A stretch of DNA of 64,000 nt from Streptomyces sp. Mut1. Lineage in GTDB: Bacteria; Actinomycetota; Actinomycetes; Streptomycetales; Streptomycetaceae. The DNA lies in the NCBI RefSeq assembly GCF_030719295.1, contig NZ_CP120997.1, positions 310,001-374,000 on the forward strand, written 5' to 3'. The translations under genes and the position numbers were made by a program. Each line of letters opens with the position of its first letter. The first letter of the stretch is position 1. Of this stretch, positions 12,100-20,745 are shown one piece after another. The notes beneath the pieces are model-generated. The model made no database searches. It was not told where the DNA came from and worked only from the letters and a program-made list of their open reading frames with translations.

Positions 12100-13092
12100 T
12101 TGCGCATGCTGATCAATGTGCCCGAAACCGTGGTCGCCGACGCGCTGCGTGGCATCGCGGCAGCCCACCCCGAACTGACCGTGGATGTCGAGAACCGCGT
12201 CGTCGTCCGCCGTGACGCCCCCGTCGCGGGCAAGGTGGCCCTGGTCTCCGGCGGCGGGTCCGGGCACGAACCGCTGCACGCCGGGTTCGTCGGCCCGGGG
12301 ATGCTGTCGGCCGCGTGCCCCGGTGAGGTGTTCACCTCTCCGGTGCCGGACCAGATGGTGCGGGCCGCGGCGGCCGTCGACAGCGGCGAGGGTGTGCTGT
12401 TCGTCGTCAAGAACTACACGGGTGACGTCCTCAACTTCGAGATGGCCGCCGAACTCGCCGACGAGGAGGGGGTGCGGGTCGCCCAGGTGCTCGTGGACGA
12501 CGACATCGCGGTGAGCGACAGCCTCTACACCGCCGGACGGCGGGGCACGGGGGCGACGCTGTTCGTGGAGAAGATCGCCGGCGCGGCGGCCGACGAGGGC
12601 GCCCCGCTGGACCGGGTGGCCGCGCTCGCCCGCCGGGTGAACGAGTCCTCGCGCAGCTTCGGTGTCGCTCTCAGCTCCGTCACCACCCCCGCGAAGGGCT
12701 CCCCCACCTTCGACCTGCCCGCCGGTGAACTCGAACTGGGCGTGGGCATCCACGGGGAACCCGGCCGGGAGCGGCGGGCGATGATGACCTCGGGGGAGAT
12801 CGCCGACTACGCGGTCAACGCCGTGCTGGACGATCTGCGGCCCGGGGGTCCGGTGCTCGTCCTGGTCAACGGCATGGGGTCGACGCCCCTGCTGGAGCTG
12901 TACGGCTTCAACGCGGAGGTGCAGCGGGTGCTGGCCGAGCGGGGTGTGGTGGCGGCCCGTACCCTCGTGGGCAACTACGTGACCTCGCTCGACATGGCGG
13001 GCTGCTCGGTGACGCTGTGCCAGGCGGACGAGGAGCTGGTACGGCTGTGGGACGCGCCGGTCCAGACGCCCGCCCTGCGCTGGGGCCGCTGA
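12100..13092 (+). CDS. dhaK: Dihydroxyacetone kinase subunit DhaK
   Basis: This 330-residue substrate-binding subunit of PTS-dependent dihydroxyacetone kinase forms a covalent hemiaminal with dihydroxyacetone through a His. It shows VSGGGSGHEPLHAGFVG, FVVKNYTGDVLNFEMAAELA and ELGVGIHGEPG, the last carrying the substrate-binding His. I prefer the TTG start (GGGAG about seven bases upstream) over the ATG two codons later, where spacing would be too long. It is the first gene of a dhaK-dhaL-dhaM operon. The kinase subunits use phosphate from the PTS instead of ATP. Confidence 0.93.
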   Translation: MRMLINVPETVVADALRGIAAAHPELTVDVENRVVVRRDAPVAGKVALVSGGGSGHEPLHAGFVGPGMLSAACPGEVFTSPVPDQMVRAAAAVDSGEGVLFVVKNYTGDVLNFEMAAELADEEGVRVAQVLVDDDIAVSDSLYTAGRRGTGATLFVEKIAGAAADEGAPLDRVAALARRVNESSRSFGVALSSVTTPAKGSPTFDLPAGELELGVGIHGEPGRERRAMMTSGEIADYAVNAVLDDLRPGGPVLVLVNGMGSTPLLELYGFNAEVQRVLAERGVVAARTLVGNYVTSLDMAGCSVTLCQADEELVRLWDAPVQTPALRWGR

Positions 13093-13122
13093 CCCGCTCG
13101 TTCCACGGACCAAGGAGATGAT

Positions 13123-13737
13123 GTGCTCGACGCCGCTTTCTTCCACCGCTGGATGACCACGGTCACCGCCCTCGTCGACCGCGAGGCGGAACGGCTGACC
13201 GAGCTGGACTCCGCGATCGGGGACGCCGATCACGGCAGCAACCTCCGGCGCGGTTTCACCGCGGTCTCGGCGGCCCTGGAGAAGGAGCCGCAGCAGACCC
13301 CGGGAGCCGTACTGGCCCTGGCCGGACGGCAGTTGATCTCAACCGTCGGCGGGGCATCGGGACCGCTGTACGGGACACTGCTGCGGCGTACGGGCAAGGC
13401 GCTCGGCGACGCCCCCGCCGTGACGGCCGACGAGCTGGCCCAGGCCCTCGGCACAGGAGTGGCGGCCGTGGCGCAGCTGGGCGGGGCGCGGGCCGGTGAC
13501 AAGACGATGCTCGACGCGCTGCTGCCGGCCGTCGACGCGCTCGGGACCTCGTTCGCCGCGGGGCGGGAGGCGGCGCTGGCGGGCGCGGAGGCGACTGTTC
13601 CGCTCCAGGCGCGCAAGGGCCGGGCGAGCTATCTGGGCGAGCGGAGCATCGGGCACCAGGACCCGGGGGCCGCGTCCGCGGCGCTCCTGATGGCCGCGCT
13701 GGCGGACACCGAGGACACGGCCGGGGGCGCGGCATGA
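13123..13737 (+). CDS. dhaL: Dihydroxyacetone kinase ADP-binding subunit DhaL
   Basis: This 204-residue alpha-barrel subunit carries a tightly bound ADP that is phosphorylated by DhaM and passes phosphate to dihydroxyacetone on DhaK. SAIGDADHGSNLRRGF holds the metal-binding Asp residues, and GGASGPLYGT and GDKTMLDAL are family signatures. The GTG start is preceded by AAGGAG. It follows dhaK by 30 bases and overlaps dhaM by four bases. Confidence 0.93.
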   Translation: MLDAAFFHRWMTTVTALVDREAERLTELDSAIGDADHGSNLRRGFTAVSAALEKEPQQTPGAVLALAGRQLISTVGGASGPLYGTLLRRTGKALGDAPAVTADELAQALGTGVAAVAQLGGARAGDKTMLDALLPAVDALGTSFAAGREAALAGAEATVPLQARKGRASYLGERSIGHQDPGAASAALLMAALADTEDTAGGAA

Positions 13738-14144
13738 GTACGGACGCACAGGTGGGCATCGTCCTGGTCTCGCACAGCGGGCCGGTGGCCGAGGCGGTGG
13801 CGGAGCTGGCCAGGGGGCTCGCGGCGGGCGGTGCGACCGCCCCGGTGGCCGCGGCCGGCGGCACGCGGGCGGGCGGCCTCGGGACGAGCGCGGAGCTGAT
13901 CGCCGACGCGGCCCGGTCGGTGGACGCGGGCGCGGGGATAGCCGTGCTCGTCGACCTCGGGAGCGCGGTGCTGACGGTGAAGGCGATGCTCGCCGAGGGG
14001 GACGAACTCCCGGACGGGGCACGGCTGGTGGACGCCCCGTTCGTCGAGGGCGCGGTGGCGGCCCTGGTCACGGCCTCGGCCGGCGGAGACCTGGACGCCG
14101 TGGCCGCGGCCGCGTCGGAGGCGTACGACTACCGCAAGGCGTAG
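13734..14144 (+). CDS. dhaM: Dihydroxyacetone kinase phosphotransfer subunit DhaM (single domain)
   Basis: This 136-residue EIIA-mannose-type domain has the phospho-accepting His in IVLVSHSGPVAEAV near the N-terminus and LVDLGSAVLTVKAML further on. The enterobacterial DhaM is a fusion with HPr-like and EI-like domains; this one has only the first domain and needs free EI and HPr for phosphate. Start and dhaL stop overlap (ATGA), so DhaL and DhaM are translationally coupled. It is the last gene of the operon. Confidence 0.9.
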   Translation: MSTDAQVGIVLVSHSGPVAEAVAELARGLAAGGATAPVAAAGGTRAGGLGTSAELIADAARSVDAGAGIAVLVDLGSAVLTVKAMLAEGDELPDGARLVDAPFVEGAVAALVTASAGGDLDAVAAAASEAYDYRKA

Positions 14145-14191
14145 GGGGTGTCACCGGGGCGTGAGGGCCGTCGCCGCGCACACTTGACGGT

Positions 14192-14683
14192 ATGACGGCC
14201 ACGAAGAACCCCCGCCGCAGCGCGGGCCTGCTGCTGTTCCGTACCGGTGCCGGGCATGGGCTCGAAGTTCTCATCGGGCACATGGGCGGCCCGTTCTGGG
14301 CGGGCCGCGAGCAGGCCGCCTGGTCGGTGCCCAAGGGCGAGTACCTCCCCGGTGAGGAGCCCCGGGCGGCGGCCCGCCGGGAGTTCGAGGAGGAGTTCGG
14401 CCGCCCGGTGCCGGACGGTGAGTGGCTGGCGCTGGGCGAGGCCCGGCAGCCCAGCGGCAAGACGGTGACGGTGTGGGCGCTCCGGGCCGGGATCGATCCC
14501 GCGTCCGCCGTACCGGGCACGTTCACGATGGAGTGGCCGCGCGGCTCCGGGGTGCTGCGGGAGTTCCCGGAGATGGACCGGTTCGCCTGGTGCGCCCCGA
14601 CGGTCGCGGCCGAGCGGCTGGTGAAGGGGCAGCGGGTCTTCGTGGAGCGGCTGCGCGCGCGTCTGGCGGGTGACGGGGACTGA
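14192..14683 (+). CDS. Nudix hydrolase
   Basis: This 163-residue protein contains a complete Nudix box (GEYLPGEEPRAAARREFEEE followed by FG), including the REFEEEFG core that binds the catalytic metal. The N-terminus (SAGLLLFRTGAGHGLEVLIGH) is like that of Ap4A- or NTP-hydrolysing family members, so hydrolysis of a nucleoside diphosphate-X compound is expected. The substrate cannot be told. It follows dhaM by 47 bases on the same strand and is closed off by a strong terminator. Confidence 0.87.
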   Translation: MTATKNPRRSAGLLLFRTGAGHGLEVLIGHMGGPFWAGREQAAWSVPKGEYLPGEEPRAAARREFEEEFGRPVPDGEWLALGEARQPSGKTVTVWALRAGIDPASAVPGTFTMEWPRGSGVLREFPEMDRFAWCAPTVAAERLVKGQRVFVERLRARLAGDGD

Positions 14684-14700
14684 ACCGGGCGCACGAGCGC

Positions 14701-14737
14701 GGAGGCGGGCCGTCGCCCGGAGCGACGGCCCGCCTCC
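14701..14737. terminator. Bidirectional terminator between Nudix and alcohol dehydrogenase genes
   Basis: GGAGGCGGGCCGTCGC and GCGACGGCCCGCCTCC form a perfect 16-base stem around a 5-base loop, followed by TTG. It lies between two convergent genes, 18 bases after one stop and 23 bases from the other. Confidence 0.8.
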
Positions 14738-14759
14738 TTGCGCGGGTCCTCGGGCGGGG

Positions 14760-15800
14760 TCAGCCCTGCGGGAGGATGACGGCCCGGCCGTTGATCTTGC
14801 CGGCGTGCAGCCGCTCGTAGGCCAGCGGCGCCTCGTCCAGGGTGTACGTCTCGACGTGCACGTCGACCGCGCCGGCGTGGGCGAGGTCGAGGACCTCGGC
14901 CAGTTCGGAGCGCGATCCCCAGTACGGGGCGCTGACCGTCGTGTTGAACGGCAGTACGCCGAAGCCGACCGGCAGGGCTCCGCCTCCGATGCCGACGATC
15001 GTGACGTCGGAGTCGATGGCGGCCGCCGCTCCGGCCGTGGCGACGGTCGGTGTGGCGCCGACGAAGTCCAGGACGACCTGGGCGCCGACGCCGCCCGTCA
15101 GCTCCCGGATGCGTTCCGCGGCGTGCTCGTCCGACAGCACCGCCTCGTGCGCCCCGACGGTGCGGGCGAGGTCGAGCTTCTCCTCGGTGACGTCGAGGGC
15201 GATGACCCGGGCCGCGGTCAGGGCGCGCAGCAGCTGGATGGCCACGTGACCGAGCCCTCCGGTGCCGATGACGACGGCGGTGGCCCCGGGTACCAGCTTC
15301 GGCAGGGAGCGCTTGATGGCGTGGTACGGGGTGAGGCCGGCGTCGGTGAGCGGCACCGTCCGCACCGGGTCGAGGTCGCCGATGGGGACGAGGTGGCGCG
15401 GGTCGTCGACGATCATGTACTCGGCCATGGCGCCCGGCGAGCCGAGTCCGGGCGGGTTGATGCCCAGCTCCTGGGCGCGCAGGCAGTAGTTCTCCTTGCC
15501 CTCGGCGCACTTGACGCAGGTGCCGCAGCCCCAGGGGCCGTAGACGGCGACGGACTGGCCGGTCGTGAGGCCGCTGACGCCGGCACCGAGTGCGGCGACC
15601 GTGCCGACGCCCTCGTGGCCGAGGGTGAGCGGCAGCGGGTAGGGGAACTGGTCGGCGGGCCAGCTCATCACGGCGATGTCGGAGTGGCAGACGCCTGCCG
15701 CGGTGACCTTCAGCAGCACCTGCCCGGGGCCCGGTTCCGGGTCGGGCACGGTGACGACCTCGGGTGCGGCACCGATCTCGCGGTACTGGACGGCTTTCAT
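14760..15800 (-). CDS. Zinc-dependent NAD(P) alcohol dehydrogenase
   Basis: This 346-residue medium-chain dehydrogenase has the catalytic zinc site GVCHSDIAVM with LGHEGVGTV, structural zinc cysteines in CGTCVKCAEGKENYC, and Rossmann motif GTGGLGHVAIQLL. It should oxidise an alcohol or reduce an aldehyde; the substrate is unknown. The ATG at MKAVQYREIG is the family start and has AGGAGG nearby; the longer upstream frame is Arg/Gly-rich and unrelated. It is the last gene of a TetR-SDR-ADH run, 106 bases after the SDR gene. Confidence 0.9.
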   Translation of the reverse strand: MKAVQYREIGAAPEVVTVPDPEPGPGQVLLKVTAAGVCHSDIAVMSWPADQFPYPLPLTLGHEGVGTVAALGAGVSGLTTGQSVAVYGPWGCGTCVKCAEGKENYCLRAQELGINPPGLGSPGAMAEYMIVDDPRHLVPIGDLDPVRTVPLTDAGLTPYHAIKRSLPKLVPGATAVVIGTGGLGHVAIQLLRALTAARVIALDVTEEKLDLARTVGAHEAVLSDEHAAERIRELTGGVGAQVVLDFVGATPTVATAGAAAAIDSDVTIVGIGGGALPVGFGVLPFNTTVSAPYWGSRSELAEVLDLAHAGAVDVHVETYTLDEAPLAYERLHAGKINGRAVILPQG

Positions 15801-15906
15801 GGGTCCTCCTTGACCTCTGTCGATCTCTGGCTGTCTCCGGCCCCCGAGCCCCCGTTTCCCCCGGTCTCCCCCGTTGTCGTCCCTCGTCCTCGCCCCCGTC
15901 CGCCGC

Positions 15907-16683
15907 TCAGGAGGCGGAGTAGCCACCGTCCACCAGGTGGTAGCTGCCGTGGATGAACGAGGCGCGGTCGGAGAGCAGGAAGGCGGCGAGCTCCGCCACT
16001 TCCTCCGCCGTGCCGAGACGCCCGGCCGGGTGCAGCGAGATCAGGTGGTCGCGGGCCGGTCCCTCGGTGTCGCGCAGCAGCGGGGTGTCGATGAAGCCGG
16101 GGCCCACCGCGTTGATCCGGACGTTCTGCGCGGCGTATTCGAGGGCGGCGGTCTTGGTGAGGCCGACGACGCCGTGCTTGGCGGCGACGTAGGCCGGCGA
16201 GCCGGCGAAGCCGTTGGTACCGAGGATCGAGGACATGTTGACGATCGCGCCGCCGCCCGCGGCGATGATGGCGGGCAGTTCGTAGCGCATCGAGTAGAAG
16301 ACGCCGCTGAGGTTGGTGGCGACGACCCGGTCCCAGTCCTCGACGGCGTACTCGCCGGTCGGGCTGCTCGGCCCGCCGATGCCGGCGTTGTTCACCGCGA
16401 GGTGCAGTGCGCCGAAGGTGTCGACGGCGAACCGCACGCCCGCCTCCACGGACGCGGGGTCGGTGACGTCCATGGCCACGGCGGCGGCCCGGCCGCCGGC
16501 GCTCTCCAGTTCGGCGACCGCCGCGCGGGCGCTCTCCTCGTTGTAGTCGGCCACGACGACCGGGGCGCCCGCGCCGGAGAGCCGGCGGGCGAGGGCCAGG
16601 CCGATGCCGGAGGCTCCTCCGGTGACGAGCGCGGTGCGGCCCGCGAATTCCTGGGCGTTGGGGGTGGCGGTGGTGGTGCTCAT
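15907..16683 (-). CDS. Short-chain dehydrogenase/reductase
   Basis: This 258-residue classical SDR has cofactor motif TGGASGIGLALA, the NNAG motif (LAVNNAGIGG), and catalytic Ser in MSSILG with Tyr/Lys in AYVAAKHGV. The length and layout match 3-oxoacyl-ACP reductase or 3-hydroxybutyrate dehydrogenase-like enzymes; specificity cannot be read. Its ATG overlaps the TetR stop by four bases, so the two are translationally coupled. It is very likely controlled by that TetR protein. Confidence 0.9.
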   Translation of the reverse strand: MSTTTATPNAQEFAGRTALVTGGASGIGLALARRLSGAGAPVVVADYNEESARAAVAELESAGGRAAAVAMDVTDPASVEAGVRFAVDTFGALHLAVNNAGIGGPSSPTGEYAVEDWDRVVATNLSGVFYSMRYELPAIIAAGGGAIVNMSSILGTNGFAGSPAYVAAKHGVVGLTKTAALEYAAQNVRINAVGPGFIDTPLLRDTEGPARDHLISLHPAGRLGTAEEVAELAAFLLSDRASFIHGSYHLVDGGYSAS

Positions 16684-17348
16684 GAGGTGCCGTTTCCTTC
16701 CGTGGTGCTGGTGGTGCTCTGTGACGCGGGCCGGGCGGACAGCTCCGCGGCCAGGGCGTCGAAGGCCCGCTCGACGAGCCGGGGCAGCTCGTCGGGGCGG
16801 TTCCCGCGCACCCAGGCGGCCTGGGCGGCGAGGAGTGCGCCGGCTCCGGCGGCGACCGTGACGGCCGGCCGCAGGTCGCTGCGGGGGTCGGCCCCGATCC
16901 GGTCGGCGACGATGGTGACCGAGTCCTCCTGGGCGTCCACCCGGATGTGGTGGAACGCGGCGTAGAGGGTCGGCTCCCGCTCGGCGAGGACCATCAGTTC
17001 GAAGATCCTCGGGCGGCGGTGCCAGGCCGGCGCTGCCGGGTCCGCCAGCCAGTCCAGTACGGCCCGGCGGTAGGCGGTGAGCGGGGGCTCTTCGGCCGGG
17101 CGGGCCCGCAGGGCGTCGTTGATCCGGTCGCCGTCGCCCCGGACGGAGTCCAGGACGGCGTCCTCCTTGCTCGCGAAGTACCGGCTGAAGGTGCGGCGGT
17201 CGACGTCCGCGCGTTCCGCGATCTCCTCGACCGTCACGTCCCTGAGACCGCGGTCGAGTACGAGCTCGAATGCCGCCCCGGCCAGGGCCTCCCGGGTCCG
17301 GCGCGCCTTGCGGCTCCGCCTTTCCGGAAGCTTCTGTTCCGCTTGCAT
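16680..17348 (-). CDS. TetR family transcriptional regulator
   Basis: This 222-residue protein has an N-terminal TetR helix-turn-helix (TREALAGAAFELVLDRGL, then EEIAERADVDRRTFSRYFAS) and a helical ligand-binding C-terminal domain ending in an STTST-rich tail. I use the ATG at MQAEQK, because an upstream ATG would place the palindromic operator inside the coding sequence. It probably represses its own operon with the SDR and alcohol dehydrogenase genes. The ligand is unknown; substrates of the two dehydrogenases are natural candidates. Confidence 0.88.
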   Translation of the reverse strand: MQAEQKLPERRSRKARRTREALAGAAFELVLDRGLRDVTVEEIAERADVDRRTFSRYFASKEDAVLDSVRGDGDRINDALRARPAEEPPLTAYRRAVLDWLADPAAPAWHRRPRIFELMVLAEREPTLYAAFHHIRVDAQEDSVTIVADRIGADPRSDLRPAVTVAAGAGALLAAQAAWVRGNRPDELPRLVERAFDALAAELSARPASQSTTSTTEGNGTS

Positions 17349-17370
17349 GTTTTTCACCGTACACCCGAAA

Positions 17371-17404
17371 ATGTCCCGACGCGACATAAGTCTCGCCGGG
17401 ACAT
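17371..17404. promoter_or_regulatory. 34-base palindrome, likely TetR autoregulatory operator
   Basis: The sequence starts with ATGTCCCG and ends with CGGGACAT; 14 of 17 base pairs of the dyad match. It lies 23 bases upstream of the TetR start, where autorepressor sites of this family usually are. The length and symmetry fit two TetR dimers or one long site. Confidence 0.6.
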
Positions 17405-17446
17405 GAAGTGCCCTGGTCCGCTTGGAGCGGGGCCCGTTCTCCCGCT

Positions 17447-18661
17447 CTACATCCCGCTGAACACCGAGGCCGCGCGCATCGCCTCCTGGCCCGCGGGCTC
17501 GGCCGGGCGGGGGGCCGCGGAGGGAGCCCTGCGCAGCGCCAGGACGGCGATGTCGTCGCGTCGCACCCCGCCGGAGAAGTCCTCCAGGTCCTGTTCGAGG
17601 GCGTCGAGCAGTTCCCGGGGCTCCAGGCGGGCCCAGCGGCCGAGCCGGGTGTCCAGCGGGTAGAAGTCGCCGTCGGCGTCACGGGCCTCGGTCACTCCGT
17701 CGGTGAACAGCAGGAGCGTCGCGCCGGGAGGGAAGTCCAGCCGCTCCGCGCTGCGGCCCTCGTTGCTGAGCTCCGCCATGCCCAGCGGCACCGAGGTCCG
17801 GCGCAGCGGGACCGCGACGGCCACCCCGTCGTGCACCAGTCGGGGCGGCAGGTGGCCGCAGTTCACGGCCTGGACCCGGCCGTCGCCGTCGAAGCCGAGG
17901 ACCAGGGCGGTCACGAAGCGCTCCGTCTCGCCGGTCTGGGCCGAGAAGGCGTTGTGCCGTGCGACGGCGTCCTCCAGGGCATCGACGACGCCGGTCAGGG
18001 AGGGCTCGCGGATGGCCGCCTCGCGGAACGCGCCGAGGACGGCGAAGCCCGCACCGATGGCGGGAACGCCCTTGCCCTGGACGTCACCGATGATCACGCG
18101 GGTGCCGTAGGCCGACTGGACGACCTCGTAGATGTCCCCGCCGACCAGGCGGTCCTCCTCGATCGGCGTATAGGTGCCGTGAGCGGTGAGCTGGTCGGTG
18201 GGGATGGGCAGGGGGCGCAGGATCTGGCGCTGGAGCGCGACGGCGGCCGACCGGAGCCGGGCGATCTCGATGGCGTGCCGGATGCGCAGGGCGCAGGCAC
18301 CGATCCCGAGAAGGCAGGCCACGACGGTGAAGATGATGCTGCTGGCGATGTCCCAGAAGGTCCCGCCGCTCATCAGCCGCGAGCCGACGGCCACCACCAC
18401 GACCCAGGAGGCGGCGCCCACGGTCTGCGCCATCGTCCCGAAGACGGAGACGAGGGCCGGCACGACCACCAGCAGCGGCACCAGGCGCAGGTCCTCGCCG
18501 GAGAGGAAGTCGAGGCCGGCGATCACTGCGGTCAGCAGGACCAGTCCGCCGAACAGCGCCCCGTTCCCGACGCGCTGGGCGCGTACGGCCGCCTCGCCCG
18601 CGTCGGTGCCGGGGAGCGACACCTGCCGGGTCGCGGACCGGCTCAGGAGTCCGATGGTCAA
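17447..18661 (-). CDS. Membrane-anchored SpoIIE/RsbU-type PP2C phosphatase
   Basis: This 404-residue protein has about four to five membrane helices in the first 140 residues, then a PP2C-type SpoIIE domain. The metal-binding residues are present: VGGDIYEV, IIGDVQGKGV, LFTDGVTEA and RRDDIAVLAL. Such proteins dephosphorylate anti-sigma factor antagonists. I choose a TTG start with AAGGAG six bases upstream; the upstream ATG frame lacks one. No anti-sigma gene is adjacent, so the partner is elsewhere. Confidence 0.87.
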   Translation of the reverse strand: MTIGLLSRSATRQVSLPGTDAGEAAVRAQRVGNGALFGGLVLLTAVIAGLDFLSGEDLRLVPLLVVVPALVSVFGTMAQTVGAASWVVVVAVGSRLMSGGTFWDIASSIIFTVVACLLGIGACALRIRHAIEIARLRSAAVALQRQILRPLPIPTDQLTAHGTYTPIEEDRLVGGDIYEVVQSAYGTRVIIGDVQGKGVPAIGAGFAVLGAFREAAIREPSLTGVVDALEDAVARHNAFSAQTGETERFVTALVLGFDGDGRVQAVNCGHLPPRLVHDGVAVAVPLRRTSVPLGMAELSNEGRSAERLDFPPGATLLLFTDGVTEARDADGDFYPLDTRLGRWARLEPRELLDALEQDLEDFSGGVRRDDIAVLALRRAPSAAPRPAEPAGQEAMRAASVFSGM

Positions 18662-18832
18662 GGTCCTCTCCTTCCGGGGGTCTGCCGGCCGGGCGCCGGC
18701 CTTTCCTTCCATTCGACCCGGCGAACGGGGTGGAGCACACGAGGCTTACGGCCTCACGTCCCTGCCGAAGGTCCCGGAAAAGGGCGGCGGCGGTGCCTTC
18801 GGACCCCCATGCCGGAGGCCGAAGGCCCTGGA

Positions 18833-19585
18833 TCAGCGGCCCGCCGCCGCGGTGCCGGCCCGGCGGCCGGGCTCCGGGACCACCGGATGGCCGGGGACGC
18901 GCGCGGCGAGGAACACGGTCCGGCGGCGGAGTGCGAAGCCGAGCGTTTCGTAGAGCCGGACGGCCCCGGCGTTGGAGGCGGCCGCGTGCAGGAACGGGGT
19001 GTCACCGCGCTGCTTGATCTCATGGGCGACGGCGCGCACGAGCCCGCCGCCGAGCCCCTGGCCGCGCACCGACTCGTCCGTGCAGACCGCGCTGATCTCG
19101 CCCCAGCCCGGTGGCCGCAGGCGTTCGCCGGCCATGGCGACCAGGGCTCCGCCCCGGCGGATGCCGAGGTAGGTGCCGAGTTCCACGGTACGGGGTTTGA
19201 AGGGGCCCGGCCTGGTGCGGGCGACCAGGTCGAGCATCTCCGGTACGTCGGCGGGACCGAGCCGTACGGCTTCCGGGTGCGGGGCGGCCGCCACGCCCGC
19301 GTCCACGAGCTGGACGCCCTCGGCGTGGAAGGAGACCTCCCAGTCGGCGGGCGGGGGCAGCCGGAAGGCGGTGAGGGTGACGGAACCGCCCGGTCCGGCG
19401 AGCGCGGCGACGTCGGCCCAGTCGGCGGGCCCCGGGTCCGGCGGGATCGCGACCCAGGGGGTGACGTCCGGCGGGTAGCGCAGGACGCGGCCCCGGCGCT
19501 CGGCGAAGTGGGCGTGCGGGCCCGTCAGCGCGGTGCCCACCGGGTCGTCCAGCGGGTGGCCGGCCGGGATCAGGGACTCGCTCAC
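18833..19585 (-). CDS. GNAT family N-acetyltransferase
   Basis: This 250-residue protein has a C-terminal GNAT core with acetyl-CoA-binding VCTDESVRGQGLGGGLVRAV (motif A, R-G-Q-G-L-G) and NAGAVRLYETLGFALRRR. The N-terminal half is a less conserved extension. Its GTG start overlaps the stop of the upstream quinone oxidoreductase-like gene by four bases, so the two are coupled. The substrate is unknown. Confidence 0.85.
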   Translation of the reverse strand: MSESLIPAGHPLDDPVGTALTGPHAHFAERRGRVLRYPPDVTPWVAIPPDPGPADWADVAALAGPGGSVTLTAFRLPPPADWEVSFHAEGVQLVDAGVAAAPHPEAVRLGPADVPEMLDLVARTRPGPFKPRTVELGTYLGIRRGGALVAMAGERLRPPGWGEISAVCTDESVRGQGLGGGLVRAVAHEIKQRGDTPFLHAAASNAGAVRLYETLGFALRRRTVFLAARVPGHPVVPEPGRRAGTAAAGR

Positions 19586-20499
19586 GCGGTCACCTCGATC
19601 ACGGTCTTGCCGAGCGCGTGACCGTCCTCCACCGCGCGCAGCGCCTCGCCCGCCCGGTCGAGCGGGAAGGTCCGGGTGACATAGGTCCGCAGGACGCCTT
19701 CGGCGACCAGCCGTGCCACCTCGTCCAGGACCGCGGCGGTGCGGGCCCGCCGGACGGCCGCCCCGCCCAGCTCTTCCACGAGCGGCTTCCCGCCGGCGCT
19801 GATCAGTGCGGCGGGCGCGACGAGCGTGGCCGCATCGCGCAGCGTGTCGCCGCCGACGAGGTCGAAGACGGCATCGACGCCGTCGGGTGCGGCGGCCCGT
19901 ACCCGGTCGGCGAGTCCCGGTCCGGAGGGGATGTGCACCGCGCCGAGCGACTCCACGAAGTCCTTCTTGGGCTCGCTCGCGGCGCCGATGACCCGGACAC
20001 CGGCATGCCGGGCGAGCTGGACGGCGGCGCTGCCCACCCCGCCGCCCGCCCCGGTGACCAGCAGCGTGGCTCCCGGGCCGAGCCCGAGCTGTCGCACCCC
20101 GTCGTAGGCGGTGGCGGCGGCGACGGGCAGTACGGCCGCGTCGGCGAACGAGACACCGGCCGGCTTGTGGGCGGTCACCGCGACGGGCAGGAGTGTGTAC
20201 TCGGCGTACCCGCCGGTCACCGGATTGCCGAACACCTCGTCGCCCGGCTCGAACCCCTCGACCCCCGGTCCGGTCGCGCGGACCACTCCGGCGGCCTCGC
20301 TGCCGAAGACGGTGGGGAACGGCGGCGGCTCGCTGCCGGGCCTGGTGTATCCGGTGCGCAGTTTCCAGTCGACCGGGTTGACGCCTGCCGTGCGGACCGC
20401 GACGAGCAGTTCCCCCGGGCCCGGGACCGGCGTCTCCAGGTCGACGAGGGCCTCCGCTTCCGGTCCGCCGTTGCGGGTGAACACGTACGCCTTCGGCAT
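19582..20499 (-). CDS. NADP-dependent quinone oxidoreductase-like protein
   Basis: This 305-residue zinc-independent medium-chain reductase has the nucleotide motif GAGGGVGSAAVQLARHAG and the N-terminal PGPGELLVAVRTAGVNPVDW, typical of the zeta-crystallin/quinone oxidoreductase branch. The zinc-binding cysteines are absent, as expected. It should use NADPH to reduce quinones or enones. The ATG is preceded by AAGGAG; the longer upstream frame is not coding. It is co-translated with the GNAT protein. Confidence 0.88.
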   Translation of the reverse strand: MPKAYVFTRNGGPEAEALVDLETPVPGPGELLVAVRTAGVNPVDWKLRTGYTRPGSEPPPFPTVFGSEAAGVVRATGPGVEGFEPGDEVFGNPVTGGYAEYTLLPVAVTAHKPAGVSFADAAVLPVAAATAYDGVRQLGLGPGATLLVTGAGGGVGSAAVQLARHAGVRVIGAASEPKKDFVESLGAVHIPSGPGLADRVRAAAPDGVDAVFDLVGGDTLRDAATLVAPAALISAGGKPLVEELGGAAVRRARTAAVLDEVARLVAEGVLRTYVTRTFPLDRAGEALRAVEDGHALGKTVIEVTA

Positions 20500-20745
20500 G
20501 AGCTCCTTCTTCCCCTGTTCCGTGCTCCGGCGCCCTGCTTCCGGACGCCACAGCTGCGGCAAGGACGCATGGCGCGCGGCTATTCCCCCGACCGTCGATT
20601 TCGACTCAACTACCGCCGGATATGAGCCGGTCGGCTCCTGCCGCGCTCCGGCCTGTGGCACTCTGGGTGGCGGCCGTCCCACCGGGCTCCCCCGTACCGG
20701 TGGGGCGGTCCTCGCCGTCGTACGACGGGGCGGCGCGCGGCCGGA

